DNA of 64,000 bases. It comes from Acidobacteriaceae bacterium (GTDB lineage: Bacteria > Acidobacteriota > Terriglobia > Terriglobales > Acidobacteriaceae). The stretch is from assembly GCA_003170825.1 (NCBI GenBank), contig PMYL01000054.1:62001-126000 (forward strand), in the 5' to 3' direction. This document shows, one piece after another, positions 34,438 through 43,356 of this stretch. Each line of letters begins with the position of its first letter. Position 1 is the first letter of the stretch. Under the pieces are notes generated by a model. That model made no database searches. It was not told where the DNA came from and worked only from the letters and a program-made list of their open reading frames with translations. Position numbers and translations under genes: made by a program.

Positions 34438-34552
34438 TCACGCCGGCCGCAAATCCGTATGCCCAAAATCATCGCCCTTCCAGAGCAGCGGCTCGCGCTT
34501 GTCGCGGGCCAGGGCGTAGCTGAAGCAGTCGCCGAAGTTCAGCTTGGCGGGA
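34438..34552 (-). pseudogene. C-terminal remnant of a VapC PIN-domain toxin
   Basis: In the frame just after the VapB-like gene the sequence encodes [20 protein letters not shown] and [16 protein letters not shown] before a stop. This is the characteristic C-terminal third of VapC (NFGDC...KGNDF). The N-terminal two-thirds, with the first catalytic Asp and Glu, are missing, so no active toxin can be made. Confidence 0.8.
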
Positions 34553-34751
34553 TTTCTGGACTATCGACAGCAGCCGAAGCGGGATTGGCTGCAGACCCCG
34601 CCGTTGCCTTGTTCCGCTCCCGCTCCAAGGCATTCCTCGCGGCAATGGTTACCGCTTCGGTCAAAGACACGCCCTTCAACGCAGCCAGCTCACGGATCAG
34701 CCTGCAGGTTTCCTCGTTCCCGATGTACAGGCTTTTGGGCGTCTTGGCCAT
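34539..34751 (-). CDS. VapB-like antitoxin (PSK/Rv0623 type), toxin-less
   Basis: 70 residues: [41 protein letters not shown], the ribbon-helix-helix region of Rv0623-type VapB. The C-terminal toxin-binding part is replaced by a low-complexity Ala/Ser/Pro stretch, and the gene runs straight into the vapC fragment. A deletion probably fused the antitoxin start to the toxin end. AAGG precedes the ATG at 34751. Confidence 0.75.
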   Translation of the reverse strand: MAKTPKSLYIGNEETCRLIRELAALKGVSLTEAVTIAARNALERERNKATAGSAANPASAAVDSPEIPPS

Positions 34752-34851
34752 CAATTACCTTATCGGTCGGTTCCGCAATTTGGATCATGGCAGAGCGAGA
34801 TAAACCGAAGGAGTTCCGACGGAGGGCGCTGAATTGCCCTAAGCTATAGGC

Positions 34852-35874
34852 ATGAACGACCCTACTCAGGAACCAGTGGCGTGGGACGAAGTTTTCGATC
34901 TATTGGTGGTGGGCGCCGGACCTACCGGGCTGGCTTGCGCCATCGAGGCGAAGAAGGCGGGTTTTCGGGCGGCGCTGGTGGACAAGGGCTGCGTGTGCAA
35001 CTCGCTGTTCCATTACCCGGCGCACATGACCTTTTTCACCACGCCGGAGTTGCTGGAGATCGGCGACATTCCCTTTCCCAGTCCCAATACCAAGCCCAGC
35101 CGCAACGAGGCGCTCCAGTACTACCGCCAGGTGGCGGCCTACTACCGGCTGGATGTGCGCCAGTACCAGCGCGTCACGCGGGTGACGGGCGCCGATGGGG
35201 CCTTCACCGTACACACAGTGGACCGGTTTGGCCGGCCCGGAGCCATCGAGACCCGCAAGCTGGCCCTCTCGACCGGCTATTACGATCTGCCCAACACGAT
35301 GAACATTCCCGGCGAGAACCTGAGCAAGGTGCACCACTACTACGTCGATCCCCACCCCTATTTCGAGATGGACGTGGCGGTGATCGGCGGCAAGAACTCG
35401 GCGGCCATAGCGGCGCTGGAGCTGTGGCGGAGTGGCGCGCGGGTCACGCTGATTTACCGCGGGCCGGAGATTCCGCCGCATGTGAAGTACTGGATCAAGC
35501 CGGACATTGAAAACCGCATCAAGAATGGGGAGATCAAGGCGTACTTCGAGTCGAATGTGGTGGAGGTCACGCCGGACACGGTGGTGGTGGAGACGCCGGA
35601 GGGGCGCGCGATGCTCAGGAACGATTTCGTCTTCGCCATGACCGGCTACCACCCCGACTTCGACTTTCTTGAGGGGCTGGGCGTGCGCTTCGAAGGCCCC
35701 GACCGGCTGCCGGTTTGCGATGCGGAGACGCTGGAGAGCAATGTGCCCGGCATCTACCTGGCCGGGGTGATTGTGGCCGGCTCGCGCACCAACGAAATCT
35801 TCATCGAGAACGGGCGCTTTCACGGGCGTCAGATCGCCGGGGCGCTGGCATCGAAGTTAACAGCACAGGGCTAG
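34852..35874 (+). CDS. ypdA: YpdA-family FAD/NADPH oxidoreductase
   Basis: 340 residues. FAD-binding DLLVVGAGPTGLACAIEAKKAG at the N-terminus and NADPH-binding MDVAVIGGKNSAAIAALELWR in the middle, then PGIYLAGVIVAG near the end. CVCNSLFHYPAHMTFFTTPELLEIG is the YpdA hallmark; no CxxC thioredoxin-reductase centre is present. In Firmicutes YpdA reduces bacillithiol disulfide. Here it suggests a low-molecular-weight thiol such as bacillithiol, but no biosynthesis genes are in the window. Confidence 0.9.
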   Translation: MNDPTQEPVAWDEVFDLLVVGAGPTGLACAIEAKKAGFRAALVDKGCVCNSLFHYPAHMTFFTTPELLEIGDIPFPSPNTKPSRNEALQYYRQVAAYYRLDVRQYQRVTRVTGADGAFTVHTVDRFGRPGAIETRKLALSTGYYDLPNTMNIPGENLSKVHHYYVDPHPYFEMDVAVIGGKNSAAIAALELWRSGARVTLIYRGPEIPPHVKYWIKPDIENRIKNGEIKAYFESNVVEVTPDTVVVETPEGRAMLRNDFVFAMTGYHPDFDFLEGLGVRFEGPDRLPVCDAETLESNVPGIYLAGVIVAGSRTNEIFIENGRFHGRQIAGALASKLTAQG

Positions 35875-35939
35875 GACGGGATGCCGGTTGCGCAAGGAAT
35901 CCGGTAGACTGAAAAACCCGATGATGCGGAGGTTTTGGC

Positions 35940-37844
35940 TTGCAGATGCGCTGGTGGCCGCGGTCGATTCGATGGCAGATGCTGGCAGGCCTGGTGCTGC
36001 TGGAGGCGCTGTCGCTGGTGTTGTTTGCGGCGCTGCTGATTCGCCAGCAGACGCGCCAGGTCTCGGTTCACGCGCGGCATCGGCTGGCGTACCAAGCCGC
36101 CTCCCTGGCGCAGCAGGCCAGGGAGGCCCTGCTGCGGCGCCAGCCAGGCTGGATGGGGCAGTCAGTGAAAATGATGGGCAACGCGCCCGACGTTGCCATC
36201 GCCAAGGTTACCGACCCGGCCGGCAACGTGCTCTTCGTCAGCGAGGGAGAGCCGGAGCAGACGACGCTCGATCTGGGAGAGCGGGCGCAGATTCCGCTGG
36301 TGCGGCACGAAGAGCCCAGAGTCTTCACCCTGAAAGGCGATCGCTGGGAGGGCGTGAGGGCCATTTATGTCGACGGGCGCCTGCGCGGGTTTGCCTGGGT
36401 TGAGGCCGATCGCACCTGGGACCATGAACAGCTCAACGCGATTCTGCGCGGCACGGTCATCTTTGGCGTCATCTGGATTGTGGGGTCGGCCCTGCTGGTG
36501 CTCGTGATGGCCCGCTCCATCTCCCTGCCGCTGGCCACCCTGCATCGCGGCACGCGCGCCTTGATGAGCTCGCCCGAAGACAGCGGCAATTTTCCCCTGC
36601 CGGTGGCCGTGCACAATGAAATCGGCGACCTGATCGAGGCCTTCAACCGCATGGTTGCTTCCATTGCGGAGCAGCGGTCGGGGCTCAACGACACGCTGTC
36701 ACTGCTGGACTCGATGCTGGCCAACGCGCCCATCGGCCTGGCCTTCTTCGATCGCCACTGCAGGATTGTGCGCGTGAACCAGGTCTTTGCGGACATGACC
36801 GGGGTTCCGCTCAGCCGCCACCTGGGACGGACGCTGCCGGAGCTGCTGCCCCAACCGGTGGCCCAGGAGCTGGAAAACACAGTGCTGCGCGTCTTTGCCG
36901 AAGAGGAGCCGGTGCGCAACCTGGAGTTGACCCATCCGGAACTGAGCGGCCAGGAGAGCAAAGCCGCCGCGGCGGGCTTACCCAGCCGGCCATGGACCTG
37001 GCTGGCCAGCGCCTACCCGGTGCGGACCACCCCGCGGCAGGTGCGTTGGGTGGGCGTCATCGTGCTAGACGCCAGCGACCGTAAACGCAGCGAAGAAGCG
37101 CTGCGCAAGACCGAAAAGCTGGCTGCAACCGGGCGGCTGGCCGCCTCCATTGCCCACGAGATCAACAATCCGCTCGAGGCCATCACCAACCTGCTGTTTC
37201 TTCTGCGCAATTATTGCGGGCTTGAGGATCCGGCGCTGAACTATGTGGCCATGGCCGAGCACGAGGCACAACGCATCGCGGAGATCACCCAGCAGACGCT
37301 TCGCTTCTACCGGCAATCCACGCTGCCGGCTCGCGCCAATATGGGGGAACTGCTGGATTCCGTGCTCAGCCTCTATCACGGGCGCCTGCATGCCCTGAAC
37401 ATTCAGGTTGAGCGGGACTACGAAACCGCCGTGGACCTGTTCTGCTTCGCCGGAGAAATCCGCCAGGTCTTCGCCAACCTGGTGGGCAATTCGATCGACG
37501 CCACCAGCGCCGGCGGACGCCTGCTGGTGCGCGCCCGGCGCTCGCGGAACTGGAAGGACCCCGCGCAGGCTGGAGTTCGCTTTGTGGTGGCCGACACCGG
37601 AGCGGGCATGGAGCCGGCGGTGCGCGAGCGCGTCTTCGAGGCCTTCTTTACCACCAAGGAAGTGCTGGGAACCGGCCTGGGCCTGTGGGTGAGCCACGAG
37701 ATCATCGTCAAGCACCGCGGGCTGGTGCATGTGCGCAGCCGCACGGCTGCCCAGGGGAAGACCTCCGGGACCGTCTTCCAATTATTCATTCCGGACGATC
37801 CGAATCTGGCGGCGCCGGCCCGGCAGACGACGGCGGCGGTGTAA
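35940..37844 (+). CDS. Membrane sensor histidine kinase (HAMP-PAS-HisKA-HATPase)
   Basis: 634 residues. Helix 1 (about residues 11-32), a periplasmic sensor, helix 2 (about 160-185), HAMP (LATLHRGTRALM...EIGDLIEAFNRMV), a PAS domain (MLANAPIGLAFFDRHCRIVRVN), the phosphoacceptor helix AATGRLAASIAHEINNPLEA with its His, and the ATPase with N-box VFANLVGNSIDA, VADTGAGM and GTGLGLWVSHEI. No response regulator is adjacent. The TTG at 35940 is seven bases after GGAGG and is preferred to the ATG two codons later. Confidence 0.9.
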   Translation: MQMRWWPRSIRWQMLAGLVLLEALSLVLFAALLIRQQTRQVSVHARHRLAYQAASLAQQAREALLRRQPGWMGQSVKMMGNAPDVAIAKVTDPAGNVLFVSEGEPEQTTLDLGERAQIPLVRHEEPRVFTLKGDRWEGVRAIYVDGRLRGFAWVEADRTWDHEQLNAILRGTVIFGVIWIVGSALLVLVMARSISLPLATLHRGTRALMSSPEDSGNFPLPVAVHNEIGDLIEAFNRMVASIAEQRSGLNDTLSLLDSMLANAPIGLAFFDRHCRIVRVNQVFADMTGVPLSRHLGRTLPELLPQPVAQELENTVLRVFAEEEPVRNLELTHPELSGQESKAAAAGLPSRPWTWLASAYPVRTTPRQVRWVGVIVLDASDRKRSEEALRKTEKLAATGRLAASIAHEINNPLEAITNLLFLLRNYCGLEDPALNYVAMAEHEAQRIAEITQQTLRFYRQSTLPARANMGELLDSVLSLYHGRLHALNIQVERDYETAVDLFCFAGEIRQVFANLVGNSIDATSAGGRLLVRARRSRNWKDPAQAGVRFVVADTGAGMEPAVRERVFEAFFTTKEVLGTGLGLWVSHEIIVKHRGLVHVRSRTAAQGKTSGTVFQLFIPDDPNLAAPARQTTAAV

Positions 37845-37855
37845 GGAGAAATGAC

Positions 37856-38137
37856 GTGACGCGCATGCACAATCCACCGCACCCAGGCAAAGTGCTTCGG
37901 GAGTTTCTAGGCGACATCGACGTAACGTCTGCCGCAAAGCATTTGCAGGTTTCTCGCGCGGCGCTTTCCCGCGTGCTCAACAGCAAGGCAGGCATCTCCG
38001 CCGATATGTCGCTGCGTCTTTCCGCCGCGCTGGGGACCCACGCTGAAATATGGTATGAGCTGCAAACCGACTACGATATGTGGCAAGCCTCCCAGAAGAA
38101 GCAGCCAAAGATCGAGCCTTTCAACCGGGCGGCTTAA
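37856..38137 (+). CDS. Orphan HigA-family antitoxin
   Basis: 93 residues: HNPPHPGKVLREFLGDIDVTSAAKHLQVSRAALSRVLN, then the conserved GISADMSLRLSAALGTHAEIWYELQTDYDMW. This is a textbook HigA XRE antitoxin. No HigB toxin lies upstream; the neighbour is a histidine kinase, 11 bp away. The GTG at 37856 has AAGGAGAA six bases upstream, so it may be co-transcribed with the kinase. It could be a domesticated regulator or a leftover. Confidence 0.85.
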   Translation: MTRMHNPPHPGKVLREFLGDIDVTSAAKHLQVSRAALSRVLNSKAGISADMSLRLSAALGTHAEIWYELQTDYDMWQASQKKQPKIEPFNRAA

Positions 38138-38158
38138 GAGCGTGGGCTGGCGGGCAAC

Positions 38159-40402
38159 TCAGTTCAGCTTCAAGCTTCGGGGCGTGATCAAGTTGAGATG
38201 ATCGAAGCTGGCCGGTTGACCGGCTGCCGGGTGAGGCATGCAGTGGGATTTGGACTGCACCGGAGCCGCATACGAGCGGGTGACGTGCAGCCTGTCCATC
38301 ACGATGTAGCGGGTGCGCAGGCCGTCCACGGTCGAGGGTAGCTGTGCTGGAACCTGCTTGCGGTCCACGTAGATCACCAGCGCCGCCTCTTTCGGGTTAT
38401 CCAGGCTCTGGCCCACGCCCACGCCGAAGAATGCGGGATTCCGTTTCATCAGGCTTTGCGCGATCTGCTGTTTGATGGCTACTGCCGGGTTGAGGAGCGC
38501 GGCCGGCAGGGCCGGTGCGCCGGCTTCAAAAGGTGTCCGGGGCGCCGAGCCGAAGGCCACAGCGTGAGCATTGGTGGGAATCACCGCTGTGCGGACGCCG
38601 TCCACTGTTTGCGGCGCGTTTACGGTCATGTTCTCGTCCACATAAAGGATGACCGCACCCTCGCCGGGATGGTCGCTGCTCTTGCCGGTGGCCGCGCCCA
38701 AAATTCCTGCTGACGGGTTCACCAACATGCGGGCCTGCCCGAGGGCTTGCTGTGCGTGCGCGATCTCGGTGTCGTTGAGTGTGCGAGCCTGCGCCGCGGT
38801 TACCGTGTTGTCGCCGTAGTTGAGGCAACTGACAGCGTGGTCTGCGGCGCCAACAAAGGTATAGCTTGTCCCGCCGCCCACCTGCGTGCTCAGTTCGCTC
38901 AGCACGTCGGAGACGGGGTTGGCAACGCCCTGGCTGACGCCGGATGAGTCGGTTCCGCCGGCGAAGAACAGGCCCACGGGTTCGGCATTGGCGGCATCGA
39001 CCACCAGCGACCCGGAGTCGCCCGCATCGCTGAATTCATTGCCGCTGATGGCCAGCTGGTTAGTGTACGTCTTGGTCAGGTAGGGCTTGGTTTCAGCGCA
39101 GTCCCGGTAGTAATCGACGTATACGTCCAGATCGAGGGCCGAAATGCCGGCACACGTCAGGCCCGTAGTGCGCCCGCTCTTGGCCACGATCAGAGCGAGC
39201 CCTGCGGCCTCGCCTTTGCCGCCGGTGGAGGAGATGCCAGGAGGCGCGGCGGCCAGCGAACCGTCGGACTGTTTGGCGCCCAGTTCAAGAATGGCGCCGG
39301 CAGTGTTCACGGCGCCGGAATCGACCTGGGCGATGGCCGCGTCGGCGTTGGTTGCGCTCGAGCTGAGCGCAAGCCAGCCGGTCAGCGAGCCCACGGGCGT
39401 GGCGCCAGGGCCTTCGCCGTTGGGCGTGCAGTTGTTGTCGATGAGTCCCGGCTGGATGATGGTGTCGCCCACGCTGGCCTGGTCGCTGCGCGCCAGCACG
39501 TGGTTGGCGCTCAACAGGTACTGGTGGTTGTTGGTGTCCTCAATCAGCGATCCCAGAGTTCCGCTGCAGCAGTCCACAATCTGGTTTCTCTGGGTATCGT
39601 AGTCATTGTTATTGCCGCCCGAGCTGCCCAGCGGGACCGGCGTCGACAATTGCGCCTGGTGAGTGGAGGGACTGCTCGAGACTCCCGCGGTGTTCAGCAG
39701 CACCTCGGCCGCGGTTGTTGAGGACGAAGTTCCGACTGTGGCCACAACGAATGTGGCGCCGGTGGCAGAGACCGAGGCCGGCGCCGCGTAGGTGACCGTG
39801 CAGGAAGTGAAGGCCTGGCTGCCGCGCTGGCAGGTCGTGCTGCCCAGCGAACCCTGCCCGCCGCTTGACCCGGCCGCTGTGCCCGAGAGCGCGTAGGCGA
39901 TGCCGGTGCTGCCGCCCGCTTCAGCCAGGTAGCCGGTGATGGTCACTTGTCCGTTGGCGCCCAGGGCGGCGTTCTCCGGGGTGAGCGGTTGCAGGAATCC
40001 CGGCGTCACGGTCACCACGGCGGTTGCCGTGATGGCGGTGTTCGACTTGAGGGTTGCGGTCACCCCCACCTGCACGCGATCGGCGGTGAGATAAGGGGGG
40101 GGTGTGTACAGGCCGGCGGAGGTAATGCTGCCGGGTCCGCTATTCGCGTCGCCACCGAAGACCGACCAGGCGACCGCTGCAGCGCCCCCGCTGGAGAGGG
40201 TGGCGGTGAACTGCTCCACGGATGTGCCCTGCGCGTTGGCCGCATTGCAGCCGGTGCAGTTGGTGTCGATGGCGCCAGTGCCGGGGGAGATGGAGAAGGT
40301 GGCGTTCGAGGGGTTTGCGGCCACACCACCGTCGGCGCAGCCGGCCATCAGCAGCAGCGCCGGAGCCAGAATCATCGGGAAATTCCTGAAAACCAGCCGC
40401 AT
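38159..40402 (-). CDS. Lipoprotein with Ig-like region and PA-clan serine protease domain
   Basis: 747 residues. Signal peptide with lipobox LLLMAGCADGG. Residues about 30-250 are Ser/Thr/Gly-rich Ig-like repeats. A trypsin-like domain follows with the triad in order: His in YLLSANHVLARSD, Asp in ATNADAAIAQVD and Ser in FSDAGDSGSLVVD. The C-terminal 200 residues contain two similar segments ending in VDG.RT.VI, each with ILYVDENM or VIYVDRKQ, so an internal duplication is likely. Probably a cell-surface or secreted protease. Substrate unknown. Confidence 0.75.
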   Translation of the reverse strand: MRLVFRNFPMILAPALLLMAGCADGGVAANPSNATFSISPGTGAIDTNCTGCNAANAQGTSVEQFTATLSSGGAAAVAWSVFGGDANSGPGSITSAGLYTPPPYLTADRVQVGVTATLKSNTAITATAVVTVTPGFLQPLTPENAALGANGQVTITGYLAEAGGSTGIAYALSGTAAGSSGGQGSLGSTTCQRGSQAFTSCTVTYAAPASVSATGATFVVATVGTSSSTTAAEVLLNTAGVSSSPSTHQAQLSTPVPLGSSGGNNNDYDTQRNQIVDCCSGTLGSLIEDTNNHQYLLSANHVLARSDQASVGDTIIQPGLIDNNCTPNGEGPGATPVGSLTGWLALSSSATNADAAIAQVDSGAVNTAGAILELGAKQSDGSLAAAPPGISSTGGKGEAAGLALIVAKSGRTTGLTCAGISALDLDVYVDYYRDCAETKPYLTKTYTNQLAISGNEFSDAGDSGSLVVDAANAEPVGLFFAGGTDSSGVSQGVANPVSDVLSELSTQVGGGTSYTFVGAADHAVSCLNYGDNTVTAAQARTLNDTEIAHAQQALGQARMLVNPSAGILGAATGKSSDHPGEGAVILYVDENMTVNAPQTVDGVRTAVIPTNAHAVAFGSAPRTPFEAGAPALPAALLNPAVAIKQQIAQSLMKRNPAFFGVGVGQSLDNPKEAALVIYVDRKQVPAQLPSTVDGLRTRYIVMDRLHVTRSYAAPVQSKSHCMPHPAAGQPASFDHLNLITPRSLKLN

Positions 40403-40624
40403 GGTCAAAATCCCTAAAGATATTATATCGACTGCACCCATGGAAAAAGAGAAGCGAGCAGCCCGCCCGCCCGCAAGAATACGCGAATCAGCGGACGGAG
40501 CCGCTGGTGGGCAGGGTGCGGGTGGTGCAAATGCTGATAAGATCGGATGCGCGCCTCAAGACCTTCCCCAAAGACCGGCGGGAAATGCCGCAGACTTGCA
40601 AAAAGTTGTAAGCTGTTCATACCA

Positions 40625-42103
40625 ATGGCCAAGCCTTCATCGCTTCTCGATACGCGCGTGATCTACTGCGGCGACAATCTTGAACAGCTCAAGAAGCTGC
40701 CGGATGCCTGCATCGACCTCATCTACATCGATCCGCCATTCAATTCGAACCGAAATTACGAGGTCTTCTGGGGCGAGACGAAGGAAAAGCGGTCCTTTGA
40801 CGACCGTCACGAATCCACGCAAGCCTATATCGAGTTCATGCGGCCCCGCTGCGTGGAGTTGGCGCGGGTTCTCAAAAAGACCGGCAGCTTTTACTATCAC
40901 TGCGACTGGCACGCCAGCCATTACGTCAAGGTGATGCTGGATCAGGTTTTTGGCGAGGACAACTTTCAGAACGAAATCGTTTGGAAGCGTAGCAGCGCGC
41001 ATAGCGACACCAAGCAAGGAGCAACACAGTTTGGAAGGATTCACGATGTGATCTTTCTGTATACCGGCGGTGGCGAGGCAACATTCAACGCGAAATACCT
41101 CCCTTACGACCAGGGCTACATAGAAAGTCATTACCGACACATTGAGGAGGGTACGGGCAGGCGCTACAGGAAGGATAATCTTACGGCAAATAAACCTGGT
41201 GGTGACACCTCGTACGAGTGGAAGGGCGTCCGTCCCTATAAGGGGAGGTACTGGGCCTTCTCTAAAGAAAAAATGGGAGCATTTGAATCTGAGGGAAGGC
41301 TCGTCTATACTCGTAGCGGAATGCCTGAATTTAAGCGTTACCTCGACGAGATGCCGGGGTGCCCCCTGCAAGACGTTTGGGACGATATTGCGCCATTGAA
41401 TTCACAAGCACGCGAACGTCTCGGCTATCCTACTCAGAAACCTTTGGCTCTGCTGGAACGAATAATTCAGTCATCAAGCAACGAAAACGACATTGTTCTG
41501 GATGCCTTCTGCGGTTGCGGAACAGCATTGGTTGCCGCGCAGACCCTCAATCGTCAATGGATTGGAATCGACATCTCCCCCACCGCCTGCCGCGTGATGG
41601 CAAAGCGGCTGCGTGACGTTTGCAAATTACGCGAAGACGAGAGCTATTGGCTTCACGGAAAGGGGTTTGTGGTGCGCGACCTGCCGTGGACTGAAAAGCA
41701 ACTCCGGGCGATCCCGCCGTTCGAGTTCGAGAACTGGGCCGTCATCGCGTTAGGCGGCATTCCGAACAAGACGCAGGTGGGCGACATGGGAATAGACGGT
41801 CGAATTTATCCCATTGGCTCCGAGCCAACCGCTGCCGGGAAGGAAGCCGGACAGCTTGACTTCATGGACGACTGGTATCCAATCCAGGTGAAGCAGATGG
41901 ACAAGACAGGCCGTCCCGACATCGACAACTTTGAAGCAGCGATGATGCGGATGAAGCGGAAGAAGGGGTTCTTTGTCAGCTTCGACTTCAGCAGCGACGC
42001 TCTACGGGAGATCGACCAATTCTTCCGGCGCGAGCACATCGTCATCATCCCGCTGACCGTGCGGGAGATTTTGGACGAGACTATCGCGCAACGGCTTGCC
42101 TGA
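40625..42103 (+). CDS. Beta-class DNA methyltransferase fused to an Mrr-like endonuclease
   Basis: 492 residues. The methyltransferase comes first, with motif IV DLIYIDPPFNSN (36-39) before motif I VLDAFCGCGTALVAA (about 292-305), the beta-class order of adenine/cytosine-N4 enzymes. From about residue 366 a nuclease domain follows: FENWAVIALGG, GDMGIDGRIYPIG and YPIQVKQMDK, where Asp391 and Gln421-x-Lys423 match the D...QxK catalytic pattern of Mrr-type restriction enzymes. One polypeptide could therefore modify and cut. No separate specificity subunit is next to it. Base composition is less GC-rich than the flanks. Confidence 0.85.
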   Translation: MAKPSSLLDTRVIYCGDNLEQLKKLPDACIDLIYIDPPFNSNRNYEVFWGETKEKRSFDDRHESTQAYIEFMRPRCVELARVLKKTGSFYYHCDWHASHYVKVMLDQVFGEDNFQNEIVWKRSSAHSDTKQGATQFGRIHDVIFLYTGGGEATFNAKYLPYDQGYIESHYRHIEEGTGRRYRKDNLTANKPGGDTSYEWKGVRPYKGRYWAFSKEKMGAFESEGRLVYTRSGMPEFKRYLDEMPGCPLQDVWDDIAPLNSQARERLGYPTQKPLALLERIIQSSSNENDIVLDAFCGCGTALVAAQTLNRQWIGIDISPTACRVMAKRLRDVCKLREDESYWLHGKGFVVRDLPWTEKQLRAIPPFEFENWAVIALGGIPNKTQVGDMGIDGRIYPIGSEPTAAGKEAGQLDFMDDWYPIQVKQMDKTGRPDIDNFEAAMMRMKRKKGFFVSFDFSSDALREIDQFFRREHIVIIPLTVREILDETIAQRLA

Positions 42104-42127
42104 GGTGCTTCTGTCGACGGGCCTCGG

Positions 42128-42247
42128 TCAGTCTTTCTTCGGTTTGGATTGACCAGTTCCAGTTGGCTTCGCGGGCGGGGTCTTAATGATCGATCCGCCG
42201 CTAACCTTCCCAACTGGCACTCCCTTGTTTGTCGATGCCTTGCTCAT
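42128..42247 (-). CDS. Small 39-residue basic protein with strong RBS
   Basis: 39 residues beginning MSKASTNKGVPVGKVSGGSI and continuing IKTPPAKPTGTGQSKPKKD. It is Gly/Lys/Pro-rich and probably disordered. GAGGAGG lies six bases before the ATG, which is much better than chance. It ends the minus-strand cluster 43199-42128. No family recognised. Confidence 0.5.
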   Translation of the reverse strand: MSKASTNKGVPVGKVSGGSIIKTPPAKPTGTGQSKPKKD

Positions 42248-42271
42248 CGGAGCCTCCTCATTTCCATATCG

Positions 42272-42883
42272 CTAGGATTTCTTTTTTTGGCCGCTCTCTC
42301 CGCTCCCCCCAGTGCTTGGGCTCGGTGTTTTGGGTGCGGGTTGCGTCGGGACCTTGATGTGAGACCCCCTATCCTCTGTTCCGACACCAACGGGGGTTTT
42401 CATGTATGCCCCCTCGCTGGTGATGAAAACTCGATTTTCTGTCATTGTTTTCGCCTCGTGGTGGAGATTTAAGATTACGAAGATTACAAGCAAAGATACA
42501 CCCAAACCGAACAGGATTCCAGGAATCCAGTTGACCCACCTTACGAATTTGGCGTGCCTGAGCGGAAATGCCGCACTCTCGTTGCCGGCCAGCCGATTGT
42601 CCCAATACTCCTTAGCCTTCAAATGGCCCGAAATGCTGAATTGGTAGGAGAACAAGACGAGCATGATGCAGCACCCGAGAAGAATGAACGCAGTGTACAG
42701 AATTGGGAGGAATTCTGCGTCTTTCAGAGGTACAACATCCTTGATAAATGCTAGGGAAACGGCCAGGAATCCTGATGATAGTGTCAAGAGCTGCCTGTCG
42801 TACTCCCCTTGATCCCTGTTGATCGTCGTAAACGTATCGTCGATTTCCTTCTTGAACTCTTTCTGATCTTCGCCTTCGCTCAT
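42272..42883 (-). CDS. Membrane protein with cytosolic N-terminus, unknown function
   Basis: 203 residues: a charged N-terminal helix (EDQKEFKKEIDDTFTTINRDQGEYDRQLLTL), paired hydrophobic segments around 32-49 and 60-82 with a third at about 121-140, then a soluble Ser/Pro/Gly-rich tail ending QKKKS. It sits 35 bp downstream of the 93-residue gene and 25 bp upstream of the 39-residue gene. The three look like an operon beside the methyltransferase-nuclease fusion. No named family. Confidence 0.65.
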   Translation of the reverse strand: MSEGEDQKEFKKEIDDTFTTINRDQGEYDRQLLTLSSGFLAVSLAFIKDVVPLKDAEFLPILYTAFILLGCCIMLVLFSYQFSISGHLKAKEYWDNRLAGNESAAFPLRHAKFVRWVNWIPGILFGLGVSLLVIFVILNLHHEAKTMTENRVFITSEGAYMKTPVGVGTEDRGSHIKVPTQPAPKTPSPSTGGSGESGQKKKS

Positions 42884-42917
42884 ACCACCTCTCAGCTACC
42901 TTTCCTTGGGGCATTCC

Positions 42918-43199
42918 CTACCAAGAAATATATTTGTTGATGTTCGCTGCGACGAACTGGAGGTTGATGCTGCAAAAAAATGGGTGCCAGTTGGGAGGTG
43001 CGAGAAATGCCATCGGTCCTCCCGAACTCCACACTGGAACTACGGTCCCTTTCAACCCGGCACTATTAGCTCGGATTTGAAGTTCGTCAACAGTTTGATG
43101 CTGGGCGGCTTGGCTTTGCATCCCGAACGAAGATTCCAGCGGGATGATGATTAAGTCATTTCCTTGCTCGTGGATATGCGCTACGTCGTATCTTGGCAT
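42918..43199 (-). CDS. 93-residue hypothetical protein
   Basis: Starts MPRYDVAHIHEQGNDLIIIP and ends in an aromatic-rich region (FFCSINLQFVAANINKYISW). AAGGAGG lies seven bases before the ATG at 43199, which fixes the start; an in-frame longer reading lacks an RBS. It is compact and mixed alpha/beta in character, with no family I recognise. First gene of the 43199-42128 cluster. Confidence 0.6.
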   Translation of the reverse strand: MPRYDVAHIHEQGNDLIIIPLESSFGMQSQAAQHQTVDELQIRANSAGLKGTVVPVWSSGGPMAFLAPPNWHPFFCSINLQFVAANINKYISW

Positions 43200-43356
43200 T
43201 TGGTTTCCTCCTTCGTAGGCCAATCCGAGTTCAGATTGAGTACCCGCACATATTACGCCACACGGGAGTGGAAAAGTGGGACCAAAATATTGCACAACTA
43301 TATACGGCCTTGGCCGCATTCCCAATTCAATCCTCCGGTAGTCGGCCCGAGGTTCC

